Assembly: GCA_905339235.1 (NCBI GenBank)
Contig: CAJPFG010000003.1
Location: forward strand, 62,001 to 126,000
DNA length: 64,000 nt
Direction of reading: 5' to 3'
DNA from: Phycisphaerales bacterium
Lineage (GTDB): Bacteria > Planctomycetota > Phycisphaerae > Phycisphaerales > UBA1924
The position numbers and the translations under genes were made by a program. The notes under the pieces were generated by a model. That model ran no database searches. It saw only the letters and a program-made list of their open reading frames with translations, and was not told the DNA's origin. Of the stretch, positions 53,310-61,468 are shown piece by piece. Each line of letters starts with the position of its first letter. The first letter of the stretch is position 1.

Positions 53310-54845
53310 ATGCATCTGGGAATCGACATCGGCACCTCCGCCGCCAAGGCCGTCGTCATCGACGAGGGCCGCATCATCGGCGTCGGTAGCGGCGAGTACC
53401 CGATCTCCCAGCCCAGAGAGGGCTGGTCCGAGCAGGACCCCGCCGACTGGTGGCGAGGCGCCGTCGCGGCCACCCGCGCCGCGTGCAGGGACCTCGACCC
53501 CCGCGCGATGAAGGGCGTCGCGCTCTCCGGCCAGATGCACGGCCTCGTCCTTCTCGACCGCGAGGCCATCTACAAAGCAGGCACCGGCCTCCTCCAACCT
53601 CTCCGCCCCGCCATCCTCTGGAACGATCAGCGGACGCAGCAGCAGTGCGACGCCATCGAGAAGGCCCTTGGCGGCCGCGCCGCCTGCGTGCGAGCCGTCG
53701 GCAACGCGGCGCTCCCCGGCTTCACGCTCCCCAAGATGCTGTGGGTGCGCGATAACGAACCCGAAGTCTGGTCCCGCGTTGCTGGCATCTTCCTTCCCAA
53801 AGACTACATCCGCTTCCTGATGACCGCCGAAACCGTCTCCGATTTCGGGGACGCCTCGGGCCTGCTCATGCTCGATCCCGCCACGCGCCGGTGGTCCGAC
53901 GCGATCTCCGCGGCCTTCGAAATCGACCGCCGTTTCCTCCCCCAACTCCGCGAAAGCGCCGCAATCTGCGGCGACCTCGGAGTCTGGGCCGCGGACCAAC
54001 TCGGCCTGGCCCGCTCAACCCCCGTTATCTGCGGATCCGGAGACAACCAGTGCGGCGCCATCGGCGCGGGTGTCGTCGCGCCTGGCGACGCCCTTCTGTC
54101 GCTCGGAACCAGCGGCGTGCTGTACGTCCACAGCGACACGCCCCGCCTCGACGCGCCCGAGGCCGGGCCAGTCGGCCGCCTCCACTCGTTCTGTGCCGCC
54201 GACGGAAAGAGCGGACAGCCGGGCGGATGGTGCAACACCGGGTGCATGCTTTCCGCCGCCGGCAGCCTTGCATGGGCCAGGTCCGTGCTCGCGCACAATC
54301 AGCCGTTTGATTCCCTGGTCGCCGAGGCCGCGACCGCCCCGGCCGGCTGCGACGGCCTGATATTCCTGCCCCATCTCACAGGCGAACGCTGCCCTCACCC
54401 CAACCCCAACGCGCGGGCAGGATGGATCGGGCTGACATCGAGGCACACTCGCGCCCACATGCTCCGCGCCGTGCTCGAAGGCGTCGCGATGACCATGCGG
54501 CAGATCTTCGACCTCCTCCGCGGCCTCGGGCTCACCGTCAACAGCGCTCGAATCGGCGGCGGAGGAGCCAAATCCACCTTTTGGCGTCAGATGCACGCCG
54601 ATGCGCTGGATATTCCGATCACTTCACTCCAAACCGAAGAAGGACCCGCCGTGGGCGCCGCCCTCCTCGCCGGCGTCGGATGCGGCGCGTGGAGCGACAT
54701 CCGCGAGGCGTGCGCGGCCGCGATCCACCATCGCGAAACACTCAATCCCGATCCCGCCGCCGCCCGACGCTACGCCGAAACGCTCCAACGCTTTAAAGAC
54801 GTCTACCCCGCCCTGGTCCCGTATTTTCGAACCGCCGGCGGGTAA
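53310..54845 (+). CDS. xylB: Xylulokinase XylB
   Basis: XylB phosphorylates D-xylulose to xylulose-5-phosphate. The 511-residue FGGY-family kinase has the N-terminal ATP-site GIDIGTSAAKAVV at residues 4-16, the substrate motif SGQMHGLVLLD near residue 74, the catalytic-Asp region ILWNDQRTQQQ near 106 and the C-terminal GGGAKSTFWRQMHAD near 416. The start ATG 53310 lies directly behind a strong terminator, so its transcript must begin in the last few bases or read through; no promoter is visible in the 15-bp gap. The xylose-isomerase homologue follows by 32 bp. Confidence 0.93.
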   Translation: MHLGIDIGTSAAKAVVIDEGRIIGVGSGEYPISQPREGWSEQDPADWWRGAVAATRAACRDLDPRAMKGVALSGQMHGLVLLDREAIYKAGTGLLQPLRPAILWNDQRTQQQCDAIEKALGGRAACVRAVGNAALPGFTLPKMLWVRDNEPEVWSRVAGIFLPKDYIRFLMTAETVSDFGDASGLLMLDPATRRWSDAISAAFEIDRRFLPQLRESAAICGDLGVWAADQLGLARSTPVICGSGDNQCGAIGAGVVAPGDALLSLGTSGVLYVHSDTPRLDAPEAGPVGRLHSFCAADGKSGQPGGWCNTGCMLSAAGSLAWARSVLAHNQPFDSLVAEAATAPAGCDGLIFLPHLTGERCPHPNPNARAGWIGLTSRHTRAHMLRAVLEGVAMTMRQIFDLLRGLGLTVNSARIGGGGAKSTFWRQMHADALDIPITSLQTEEGPAVGAALLAGVGCGAWSDIREACAAAIHHRETLNPDPAAARRYAETLQRFKDVYPALVPYFRTAGG

Positions 54846-54877
54846 TCTTCCCACGCCCCTCGCCCCGGAGACCCGCC

Positions 54878-56032
54878 ATGCCGCTCGTAGACCTTCGCGA
54901 TCAGTCAACCCGGCGTGCGCCCGATGACCTGCTGAAACACCTGCAGTCCTTCCAACTGGACCTCAAGTTCTCCGCGGGCATCTGGTTCTTCTCGCCGGCC
55001 AACTCTCGCTTCCACGACCGGTACTCGCCCGCGCTCGATCTCTCGCATCGACTCGAAATCGCAAGCACGCTCAAGCCGCTGGGCCTTTCGGCGCTCGAAG
55101 CACACTACCCCAACGAAATCAACGAGGACAATCTCCCGATCTGGAAGTCCTTCATCGCGCAGACCGGCATCCGCCTGCTGACCGTGATCCCGCTTCTATT
55201 CTGGGATCCGCAGTTCGAGTTCGGCTCGCTTTCCAGCCCGCTGGCCGCGCCGCGCCGGGAGGCCATCGACCGCACCCGGCGCGCCCTCGCCCTCAATCGC
55301 GATCTCGATACCGACTTTGCCATCGTCTGGCCCGGGATCGACGGCTACGAAAACCCCTTCGGACACGACTTCCCCGCCTTCCGCGACCGCTTCGCCGATG
55401 GTCTGGCCGAGGCCATGGACGCCTCCCCCGGCGTCCGCATCGCCTTCGAGCCCAAGCCCTACGAACCCCGCGGCCGCATTCTCTACGGCCTCACGCCCGA
55501 GGGCGTCCTCCTGGGTCATCACGTCGAATCCAAACTCCGCAACCCCGGCAACACCCGCCTACTCGCGGGCGGCCACAAACTCCTGTGCATGAACCCCGAA
55601 GTCGGGCACGTCCTGATGGGATTCGAAGACCTGCCCTACTCGCTGAGTTGGCCGCTCTCCGAGGGCCGTCTCGCCCACACTCACTGGAACAGCCAGCCCC
55701 TGGGCAACTACGACCAGGACCTCAACGTCGGCGTGGTGGCGCCCGAGCAGATGGAAGCCGGCCTCTACACGCTCAAGATGCACGGCTACACCGGCTACTT
55801 CGGCATCGACATCAATCCCGAGCGAATGCCCGTGGATGTCGCCCTGCGCAACTCCATCGACGCCCTACGGGCCGCCAACGACCGCATCAACTCGCTCGAT
55901 CACGAGGCGATCCTCTTCAGCCACACCCGCCCGGACGCTTCCCGCGGCTGGCTCGAAGCCCACCTCATCCGCGCCCGCGCACGCCGCCCCGATCTACTTC
56001 CACCCTTGAAGAGACCCGACGTTCGAGGCTGA
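54878..56032 (+). CDS. xylA: Xylose isomerase (short-form, TIM barrel) homologue
   Basis: 384 residues, close to the 385-390 of Actinobacterial type-I xylose isomerase. Metal/sugar ligands match: AFEPKPYEPRG near residue 191 (Glu and Lys), NPEVGHVLMG near 239, HTHWN near 266 and YDQDLNVG near 278, plus FGIDINPER near 308. The general-base His region reads EAHYPNEIN, where the usual Asp partner is not obvious. The gene is in tandem with xylB after 32 bp, so xylose is the likely substrate, although an isomerase for another aldose is possible. xylB precedes xylA, which is less common than the reverse. Confidence 0.86.
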   Translation: MPLVDLRDQSTRRAPDDLLKHLQSFQLDLKFSAGIWFFSPANSRFHDRYSPALDLSHRLEIASTLKPLGLSALEAHYPNEINEDNLPIWKSFIAQTGIRLLTVIPLLFWDPQFEFGSLSSPLAAPRREAIDRTRRALALNRDLDTDFAIVWPGIDGYENPFGHDFPAFRDRFADGLAEAMDASPGVRIAFEPKPYEPRGRILYGLTPEGVLLGHHVESKLRNPGNTRLLAGGHKLLCMNPEVGHVLMGFEDLPYSLSWPLSEGRLAHTHWNSQPLGNYDQDLNVGVVAPEQMEAGLYTLKMHGYTGYFGIDINPERMPVDVALRNSIDALRAANDRINSLDHEAILFSHTRPDASRGWLEAHLIRARARRPDLLPPLKRPDVRG

Positions 56033-56056
56033 CTCCCGTTTGGGATAGGACGCTGA

Positions 56057-56236
56057 AACACCCTGCGCGAGGCGCTGGGCATGACGCAGACCGAGTTTGG
56101 CAAGCGTATCGGCGTCGATTCGATGACGGTTTCACGCTGGGAGCGCGGCACGGTCAAGCCCGGCACGGCGGCGGTGGCGGCGCTGAACAGAATGCTCTGT
56201 CTCTCGGCTGCGCTCCGCACGACGTGGACGCGATGA
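56057..56236 (+). pseudogene. XRE-type helix-turn-helix regulator, N-terminally truncated
   Basis: The frame opens right after a TGA (56054-56056) and reads LREALGMTQTEFGKRIG and then VDSMTVSRWERGTVKP, a canonical XRE/HigA-like DNA-binding motif. It stops after about 60 codons with a C-terminus that looks unselected (RTTWTR). The usual ATG and first residues are missing. The only in-frame ATG (56081) would begin inside the HTH. It is therefore a fragment and not a working gene. The stop overlaps the ATG of the next ORF (ATGA). Confidence 0.6.
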
Positions 56237-56823
56237 TCGACGCCGCGATCCGCGCCACGATCCCCACCGAGAACGGCCAGCGACACCGGCGGCTGTTCGT
56301 GTTCGCACGACACCTGAAGGCGATACCGGCGCTCGCCGACCTGCCCGTGAAGAAACTCAAGCCCATCGTGCGCCGCTGGTATGACGCGGCCCTGCCCAGC
56401 ATCACGACCCGGGACTTCGACACCACCTGGGGCGAGTTTGCGGCGGCGTGGGGGCGGGTCAAGTGGGGCATCGGCGACGGCCCGATCATGGAGGCAACGC
56501 GACGGGCCGCGACCGTCGAACCCCCGGTGTGCGCGGCTGAGTACGGCCCCAATCTGCGGATGCTGACGGCGATCCTGCGGGAACTCCAACGGGCGGCCGG
56601 CGACTCGCCCATCTTCCTGGCCGGCGCGAAGGCGGCAGAACTGGTGGGTGTGGATCGCGGCACGGGCACGCGGTACATGCACGCGCTGGTGGCCGACGGC
56701 GTGCTGGCTGTGCACGAGCGGCCCCCCCCCGGGGGGCGATTCGGGCAATCCGGTACTGGTATCGGGGAGATAGACCATGACGACCAGAGAATCACGCTTG
56801 ACACTGAGAACCACTTTGGTTAG
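56233..56823 (+). pseudogene. Element-type unknown protein with winged-helix C-part, probably frameshifted
   Basis: The open frame from ATG 56233 runs 196 codons. The middle (RLFVFARHLKAIPALADL and IVRRWYDAALPSI) resembles proteins often found in planctomycete and phage-like elements near primase genes, and residues about 135-165 (AAELVGVDRGTGTRYMHALVADGVL) look like a winged helix. After a C9G6 run (56722-56736) the reading changes character; removal of one C would give a different short, stop-bounded end (about PPPGGDSGNPVLVSGR). So this is either a true frameshift or a sequencing artefact. I cannot name a function. Confidence 0.5.
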
Positions 56824-56826
56824 TAT
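56798..56826 (+). promoter_or_regulatory. Consensus sigma-70 promoter of higBA, apparently leaderless
   Basis: TTGACA (56798-56803) and TAGTAT (56821-56826) have a 17-bp spacer. The distance from the -10 box to the A of ATG 56834 is seven bases, so transcription should start at or within a base of the start codon. GTTAGT occurs twice 21 bp apart (56819 and 56840), flanking the -10 and the start, and could be an antitoxin operator. Confidence 0.7.
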
Positions 56827-56833
56827 CTCCGAC

Positions 56834-57115
56834 ATGATCGTTAGTTTCGGCGATAAGGAAACCGAAGCCCTGTTCAGGCGCGAGCGCGTGAGGCGGGTCG
56901 ATCCGCGCATCCAGCCCGCGGCGCTGCGGAAACTCCGGTATCTCGACTCGGCGGCGACGCTGGACGATCTGCGCATCCCGCCCGGCAACCGATTGGAAGC
57001 CCTGAAAGGCGACCGGGCGGGGCAGCACAGCATCCGTGTGAACGATCAATGGCGGATCGTGTTCCGCTGGGCCGATGGAAACGCCCACGACGTTTCGGTG
57101 ATGGGCTACCACTGA
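56834..57115 (+). CDS. higB: HigB-type (RelE superfamily) toxin
   Basis: A 93-residue RelE/HigB toxin: MIVSFGDKETEALF, then an Arg-rich stretch (RRERVRRVDPRI), LRYLDSAATLDDL, the HSIRVNDQWRIVF core motif near residue 70 and the final DVSVMGYH. HigB cleaves mRNA in the ribosomal A-site. The start at ATG 56834 was chosen since the upstream part of the open frame contains the promoter; the message would be leaderless. The higA gene follows 14 bp downstream in the order toxin-antitoxin typical of hig. Confidence 0.93.
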   Translation: MIVSFGDKETEALFRRERVRRVDPRIQPAALRKLRYLDSAATLDDLRIPPGNRLEALKGDRAGQHSIRVNDQWRIVFRWADGNAHDVSVMGYH

Positions 57116-57129
57116 GGGAGAGCCGAACC

Positions 57130-57432
57130 ATGACGACCAAAAAGCACAAGCCCGTACACCCCGGCGAGATTCTGCGGCTGGACTTCATGGAGCCCCTGGG
57201 AATCTCCGCGTACCGGCTGGCGAAGGAAACCGGAATCTCGGCGCAGCACATCGGGCGGATTATCGCGGGCACGCGCGGGATCAGCGGGGACGTGGCCCTG
57301 CGGCTGGCGCGGTTTTTCGGCACGTCGGCGCAGGTGTGGATGGGCGTGCAGGCGCACTACGAACTCGACACGGCGGAGGATCGGGTGGGGCGGGAGATTC
57401 TCAAGCGCGTGAAGCCCCTCAAGGCGGCATGA
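57130..57432 (+). CDS. higA: HigA-type antitoxin
   Basis: A 100-residue antitoxin with an XRE helix-turn-helix: HPGEILRLDFMEPLGISAYRL, then AKETGISAQHIGRIIAGTRGIS, and DVALRLARFFGTSAQVWMGVQ near the C-terminus. It neutralises HigB and represses the operon. GGGAG upstream supports ATG 57130. Note that it is intact while the regulator fragment at 56057 is broken. Confidence 0.94.
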   Translation: MTTKKHKPVHPGEILRLDFMEPLGISAYRLAKETGISAQHIGRIIAGTRGISGDVALRLARFFGTSAQVWMGVQAHYELDTAEDRVGREILKRVKPLKAA

Positions 57433-57448
57433 TGAAAGGCGGCGACGT

Positions 57449-57760
57449 ATGGCGAGCATCGGATGGGAAGGCAAGCGGGCACGAATCCTGTTCCGCGATG
57501 GGGAAGGGAAGCAGCAAAGCATCCGGCTGGGCGAGTGCCCGAAATCGGATGCGAACACGGCGCGCATGGCGATTGGGCACCTTGTGATCGCCAAGCGGCA
57601 CGGGAGCGTGCCCCACCCTGACGCGGTGCGCTGGCTGGCCGACTTGAAGACGTGCTGTACGGCCGCGTGGTCGCGCATGGGTTGTGCCAACCAAGGGCGG
57701 GCGCGGCGGCGGTGACGCTGGCGTCAACGCCCAAAACACAAACCCCGAAATCCCTGCGGA
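57449..57760 (+). pseudogene. Tyrosine-recombinase integrase N-terminal remnant, frameshifted
   Basis: ATG 57449 starts MASIGWEGKRARILF and then QQSIRLGECPKSDANTARM, followed by HPDAVRWLADL, the usual N-terminal arm-binding domain of planctomycete tyrosine integrases. Near 57645 the frame must shift by one to continue EDVLYGRVVAHGLCQPR, the expected next segment. The catalytic domain (R...HxxR...Y) is missing: the similarity stops about 50-70 bp before tRNA-Lys. It is therefore a double-damaged remnant. Its position beside a tRNA gene and on the opposite strand is typical of an attL/attR end. Confidence 0.65.
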
Positions 57761-57807
57761 AATGGCGGGGTGTGGTGTCGGGTGTGACCCGGTGGAATAC
57801 GGGAAAG

Positions 57808-57880
<73 letters not shown>

Positions 57881-58518
57881 TTTCGCCGCGTCCGCGGCGT
57901 TGACAGACACTAGCCGACGCCTCCTGTGCTTTCCAGTTCCGCCGCCTCTCGCTTCGCCACCTCCAGCCCCCGCATTCCGCCCGCCACGACCTCGCCTCCC
58001 GCGTTTGGCCCACCCTCTCTCCTTCGCCAACCGGTTGCCAGTTCTTTGCTTACCGCCTAAACTCCCTGTCCCGGCGGGCCCGGTTTGTTCGGGAAGTTGC
58101 CGGTTCGAGGTCTTTGCCGCGCGGCCTGTCCGCCCTTTCGGAGCGTTTCCATGCTTCCCCCACAGAGAGTCAGTTACGGGCGTACCCGCCGCCGCCGGTC
58201 GCACCACGCGCTTTCCCCGATCAACCTTTGCACATGCCCGCTCACCGGCCTTCCCAAGCAGTCGCACCGCGTCTGCAAAGAGTCCGGGTATGTTCGCGCC
58301 GGGCTACAGATCAAGGTCCCCAAGTTGGGCATTGGCGTCCCCAAGGACTGAGTGGGATCGCGGCCAATCGACAACACCTCTACCCCGCGCTTCTGATACC
58401 ATCGCATCTCGCGTGAGGCGTAGCGCCTCGTGAACCCTGTACGGTGCGATCCCCGGGTTTATTCCCGGATGTCAGGCTGCCATCAAGAATGTGCGCGTCC
58501 GACGTGAAGGAGCCCGCG
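57881..58518 (+). other. Non-coding stretch between tRNA-Lys and plsX
   Basis: I see no supportable gene in these 638 bases. The plus strand is pyrimidine-rich and the open frames on both strands have low-complexity Pro/Arg translations. Two short hairpins lie near the plsX end: GAGGCG/CGCCTC (58415-58429) and ATCCCCGGG/CCCGGAT-type pairing (about 58449-58470). Their role, if any, is unknown. No rpmF gene, common before plsX in other bacteria, is present. Confidence 0.5.
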
Positions 58519-59610
58519 TTGAACACCAAACCCGTCCGGGTCGCGGTGGACATCATGGGCGGCGATCACGCACCGGACGCCATCCTCAAGGGCTGCGTCC
58601 TCGCGCTCGATGAACTCCCCCCTGGCGACAAGATCGTCATGGTCGGGCGTGGCCGCGTCATCCGCGAGTTTCTCGACGAACGCTCCATCGCCTTCGATGA
58701 CCCCCGCATCGAGATCGTCGATGCCGAGCAAGTCATCGAGATGGGCGAGTCCGCTTCCCTCGGCGTCCGCCGCAAGACCGACTCCTCCATCGTCAAAATG
58801 CACCAGATGGGCGGCAAGGACCACCCCCAGCGCTGCGACGTCGTCCTCTCCGCGGGCAACACCGGCGCCTGCGTCGCCGCGGCCACCCTCCTCATGCGCC
58901 GCCTGCCCAACGTCATCCGCCCGGGCATCGCGGTCACCGTTCCCGCTTTCCACGGCCCGGTAGTCCTCACCGACGCCGGCGCCAACCCCGAGCCCAAGCC
59001 CGAGCACCTCTGGCAATACGGCCTCATGGCCGACGTGCTCGCCCGACGCGTCCTCCGCATCGCCAACCCGCGCGTGGCGCTCATGAACATCGGCAGCGAA
59101 GAGGCCAAGGGGACCGGCCTCATCAAGCAGACCCGCGATCTGCTCAAGGCCACTCCCGGTCTCAACTACATCGGGTACATCGAAGGCCGCGACTTCTTCG
59201 ACGGCGTGGCCGACGTCGTCGTGACCGACGGCCTAGTCGGCAACACGCTCCTGAAGGCAGCCGAGGGCATGGCCAAGAGCCTCTTCAAGGCCATCGCCAC
59301 CGAACTGCTGGAATACGACGTGTCGCTCGTGGCCAAGTTCGAGCCCGTCGTCAAGCGCATCTACGCCAAGAACGACTACCACGAGCACGGGGGCGCCCCG
59401 CTCCTGGGCGTCAACGGCGCGTGCTTCATCGCCCACGGCAGCAGCGAGGCCCGCACCATCCGCGCCGCCATCAAAAACTGCCGCACCTTCGTCCGGGCGG
59501 GCGTCAACGAGGCCATCGTCGAACGCCTCGCCGAAATCGAGCGCCACAACGTCCCCGAACTCATCCGCCAGGCCAATGGCGAAACGGCCGATGAGGGCGT
59601 GCGAGTATGA
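58519..59610 (+). CDS. plsX: Phosphate acyltransferase PlsX
   Basis: PlsX makes acyl-phosphate from acyl-ACP for phospholipid synthesis. The TTG at 58519 is chosen as start because AAGGAG (58507-58512) sits six bases upstream; alternatives are GTG 58504, ATG 58489 and GTG 58444. The 363-residue protein shows VAVDIMGGDHAPD at its N-terminus, LSAGNTGA near residue 111, GANPEPKPEHLWQYGLMA near 156 and ALMNIGSEEAKG near 190. The last bases overlap fabH (ATGA), so PlsX and FabH are coupled in fatty acid/phospholipid initiation. Confidence 0.94.
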   Translation: MNTKPVRVAVDIMGGDHAPDAILKGCVLALDELPPGDKIVMVGRGRVIREFLDERSIAFDDPRIEIVDAEQVIEMGESASLGVRRKTDSSIVKMHQMGGKDHPQRCDVVLSAGNTGACVAAATLLMRRLPNVIRPGIAVTVPAFHGPVVLTDAGANPEPKPEHLWQYGLMADVLARRVLRIANPRVALMNIGSEEAKGTGLIKQTRDLLKATPGLNYIGYIEGRDFFDGVADVVVTDGLVGNTLLKAAEGMAKSLFKAIATELLEYDVSLVAKFEPVVKRIYAKNDYHEHGGAPLLGVNGACFIAHGSSEARTIRAAIKNCRTFVRAGVNEAIVERLAEIERHNVPELIRQANGETADEGVRV

Positions 59611-60623
59611 CCGCACATCCCGGCGCGCGCCGCGGTGTTCGCATCGTGGGGGTCGGTTCGTATCTTCCGGAACACCGGCTCACCAACGCCGATCTCGTGC
59701 GGATGATGGAAACCTCCGACGCGTGGATCGTCCAGCGCACCGGGATTCGCGAACGCCGCGTCGCCGATCTCGAAGGCGGCGAAACCGCCTCCACGCTCGC
59801 CACCCTCGCCCTGCGCGAGGCCCTCGCCTCCGCTCACCTCACTCCCAACGACCTCGACCTCATCGTCTGCGCCACCATGACCGCCGAGATGGAGTGCCCG
59901 AGTTGCGCCTGCCTCATCGCCAACGCGATCGGAGCCTCGCGGGCCGGCGCGTTCGATCTCAACGCGGCCTGCTCCGGTTTCGTCTTCGGTCTCAACGTCG
60001 CCCACGAACTTCTCCGGGGCGGCGCCTACGGCACCATCGGCCTTATCGGTGTGGACACGCTCTCCAAGTTCATGCGCTACAACACCGCCGGGCGCGGAAC
60101 CTCCATCATCTTCGGTGACGCCGCGGGCGCCGCCGTGCTCAAGGCCACCGACGACGCCTCGCTGGGGATCCTCGCTCAAACCATGCACGCCGACGGCGCC
60201 GGCTGGAAAGACATCTACGTCCCCCACCGCAACAGCGACTTCCCGCCCGGCGTGACGCCCGACCCCACCCAGTGCGGGTTCGTGCAGATGAGCGGCGCCA
60301 GCGTCTTCAAGTTCGCCGTAGGTACGTTTCCCGATTTGATTCAGGAAACTCTCGACAAAGCCCGCCTCCGCCCCGACGACGTGGACATGTACGTCTGTCA
60401 CCAGAGCAACGCCCGCATCCTGCTCGCGGCCCGCGAACGCTTCGGAATTCCAGAGGAAAAACTCTACATCAACATCGACCGCGTCGGCAACACCGTCGCC
60501 GCGTCGGTTCCCCTGTGCTTCGACGATCTCATCAAATCTGGACGCGTCAAACCGGGCATGAAAGTCATGTTCGTGGCTTTCGGCGGCGGCCTGACCTGGG
60601 GCAGCAGTCTCTGGCAAATCTGA
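59607..60623 (+). CDS. fabH: 3-oxoacyl-ACP synthase III FabH
   Basis: FabH condenses acetyl-CoA with malonyl-ACP to start fatty acid synthesis. The 338-residue thiolase-fold protein has the catalytic triad Cys in NAACSGFVFG near residue 121, His in CHQSNARI near 264 and Asn in DRVGNTVAAS near 294. It has the typical N-terminal VGVGSYLPEHRLTN and ends GGGLTWGSSLWQI. The ATG at 59607 overlaps the plsX stop, so the two are co-translated. No fabD/fabG follows; the next gene is a regulator-like small protein. Confidence 0.95.
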   Translation: MTAHPGARRGVRIVGVGSYLPEHRLTNADLVRMMETSDAWIVQRTGIRERRVADLEGGETASTLATLALREALASAHLTPNDLDLIVCATMTAEMECPSCACLIANAIGASRAGAFDLNAACSGFVFGLNVAHELLRGGAYGTIGLIGVDTLSKFMRYNTAGRGTSIIFGDAAGAAVLKATDDASLGILAQTMHADGAGWKDIYVPHRNSDFPPGVTPDPTQCGFVQMSGASVFKFAVGTFPDLIQETLDKARLRPDDVDMYVCHQSNARILLAARERFGIPEEKLYINIDRVGNTVAASVPLCFDDLIKSGRVKPGMKVMFVAFGGGLTWGSSLWQI

Positions 60624-60687
60624 ATCTCACGATCCTTCGGCGCTTATCCTTACGTCGGTCCGGACGTTTCTCGGGCCACGGAGAGTT

Positions 60688-61158
60688 ATGAGCGATACGT
60701 CCCTTCAGCAGCGATTGCGGGCCGCGATGGGCCGCCGCACCAACCGCGAGATCGGCGAAATGACCGGCACGCACCCGGAAACCGTTCGCCGCTACCTCCA
60801 CGGCCACCCCCCGCGCGTCGAGTTCCTCGCCGCATTCTGCGAGGGGCTCCAGATCAACGGAGACTGGCTGCTCACCGGCCGCGGCCGGATGCACCGCACC
60901 GAGATCCGCCCCCGCCCGGACCGAAACAGCACCGCGGACGCTCAACTCGAGGCCGCGTTCACCGCGATCGAGCGCATCATCCCTCGCATCGAGCGTCTGG
61001 AAGTCGCCCTGCACCGGCTCGAAGGCCGCGCCGAACCGCGCCCCCGCACCAACGGCGTACCCTCGTCGCATGGCCCCTCGCCCGTTGTTGTCGTCCCGCA
61101 TCGCGCACGCCCGCTCGCCAAATCCCTCTCCGGACGACGACGTGCGGACGCTGATTGA
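60688..61158 (+). CDS. Small helix-turn-helix protein, possible regulator
   Basis: 156 residues. The N-terminal 65 residues (LRAAMGRRTNREIGEMTGTHPETVRRYLHG) look like a Cro/C1-type or repressor-like HTH. A helical stretch with IERIIPRIERLEVALHRLEG may be a dimerising coil. The C-terminus is Arg/Pro-rich and overlaps the following ORF. It lies 64 bp after fabH. I cannot say what it regulates. Confidence 0.72.
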   Translation: MSDTSLQQRLRAAMGRRTNREIGEMTGTHPETVRRYLHGHPPRVEFLAAFCEGLQINGDWLLTGRGRMHRTEIRPRPDRNSTADAQLEAAFTAIERIIPRIERLEVALHRLEGRAEPRPRTNGVPSSHGPSPVVVVPHRARPLAKSLSGRRRADAD

Positions 61159-61438
61159 GTTGCTCCAACCCGCCGGCCCCGCCCTCGCACGCCGCTGGCT
61201 CGCCGCGCTCCTGCATATAGATCGCGCCCAGCGCGGCGCCGTCGTCGAGGAGTTTGAGCGCCGCGTGGGAATCGTCCCCAACGCCGACCGCCTCGACATC
61301 GTCCACCCGCCCGTCCAGCGGGACGGCTACGTCGAGCAGGTGACCACCACGTACGCCATCGACACGCCCCGCACTTCGAAAAACCCGAGCGCCTCCGCGC
61401 CGCCAACCCGCATCAGGGCCCGCAACCGGGCCCGGTGA
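61070..61438 (+). CDS. Small protein of unknown function
   Basis: Up to 122 residues. The core (VRTLIELLQPAGPALARRWLAALLHIDRAQRGAV is helix-rich in the alignment-like sense; then VGIVPNADRLDIVHPPVQRDGY) reads like a real small protein. The start is uncertain: ATG 61070 overlaps the previous gene by 89 bp, while GTG 61142 (V of the DDDVRTL segment) would overlap by only 17 bp. The last 30 residues are basic and Pro/Ser-rich. No family is recognised. Confidence 0.5.
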   Translation: MAPRPLLSSRIAHARSPNPSPDDDVRTLIELLQPAGPALARRWLAALLHIDRAQRGAVVEEFERRVGIVPNADRLDIVHPPVQRDGYVEQVTTTYAIDTPRTSKNPSASAPPTRIRARNRAR

Positions 61439-61468
61439 CGCCGCGGCCGTTTCACCCCCACCCGCCCC

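Larger units (their letters stand above)
56037..57807 (+). mobile_element. Decayed integrated element between xylA and tRNA-Lys
   Basis: The stretch holds a truncated XRE-type regulator fragment, an unknown ORF with a homopolymer frameshift, an intact higBA pair and a frameshifted, truncated tyrosine integrase next to the tRNA gene. This is the layout of a degraded tRNA-integrated island. I looked for a repeat of the tRNA 3' end near 56035 and saw none, so the left limit is only approximate. Confidence 0.6.

Noticed and set aside
56030..56070. A possible att repeat of the tRNA-Lys 3' end
   Set aside because: I compared the segment with the tRNA 3' sequence and found no meaningful match.
57900..58433. 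A 177-codon plus-strand ORF before plsX
   Set aside because: The translation is Pro/Arg/Ser-rich low complexity with no ribosome site and no recognisable motif.
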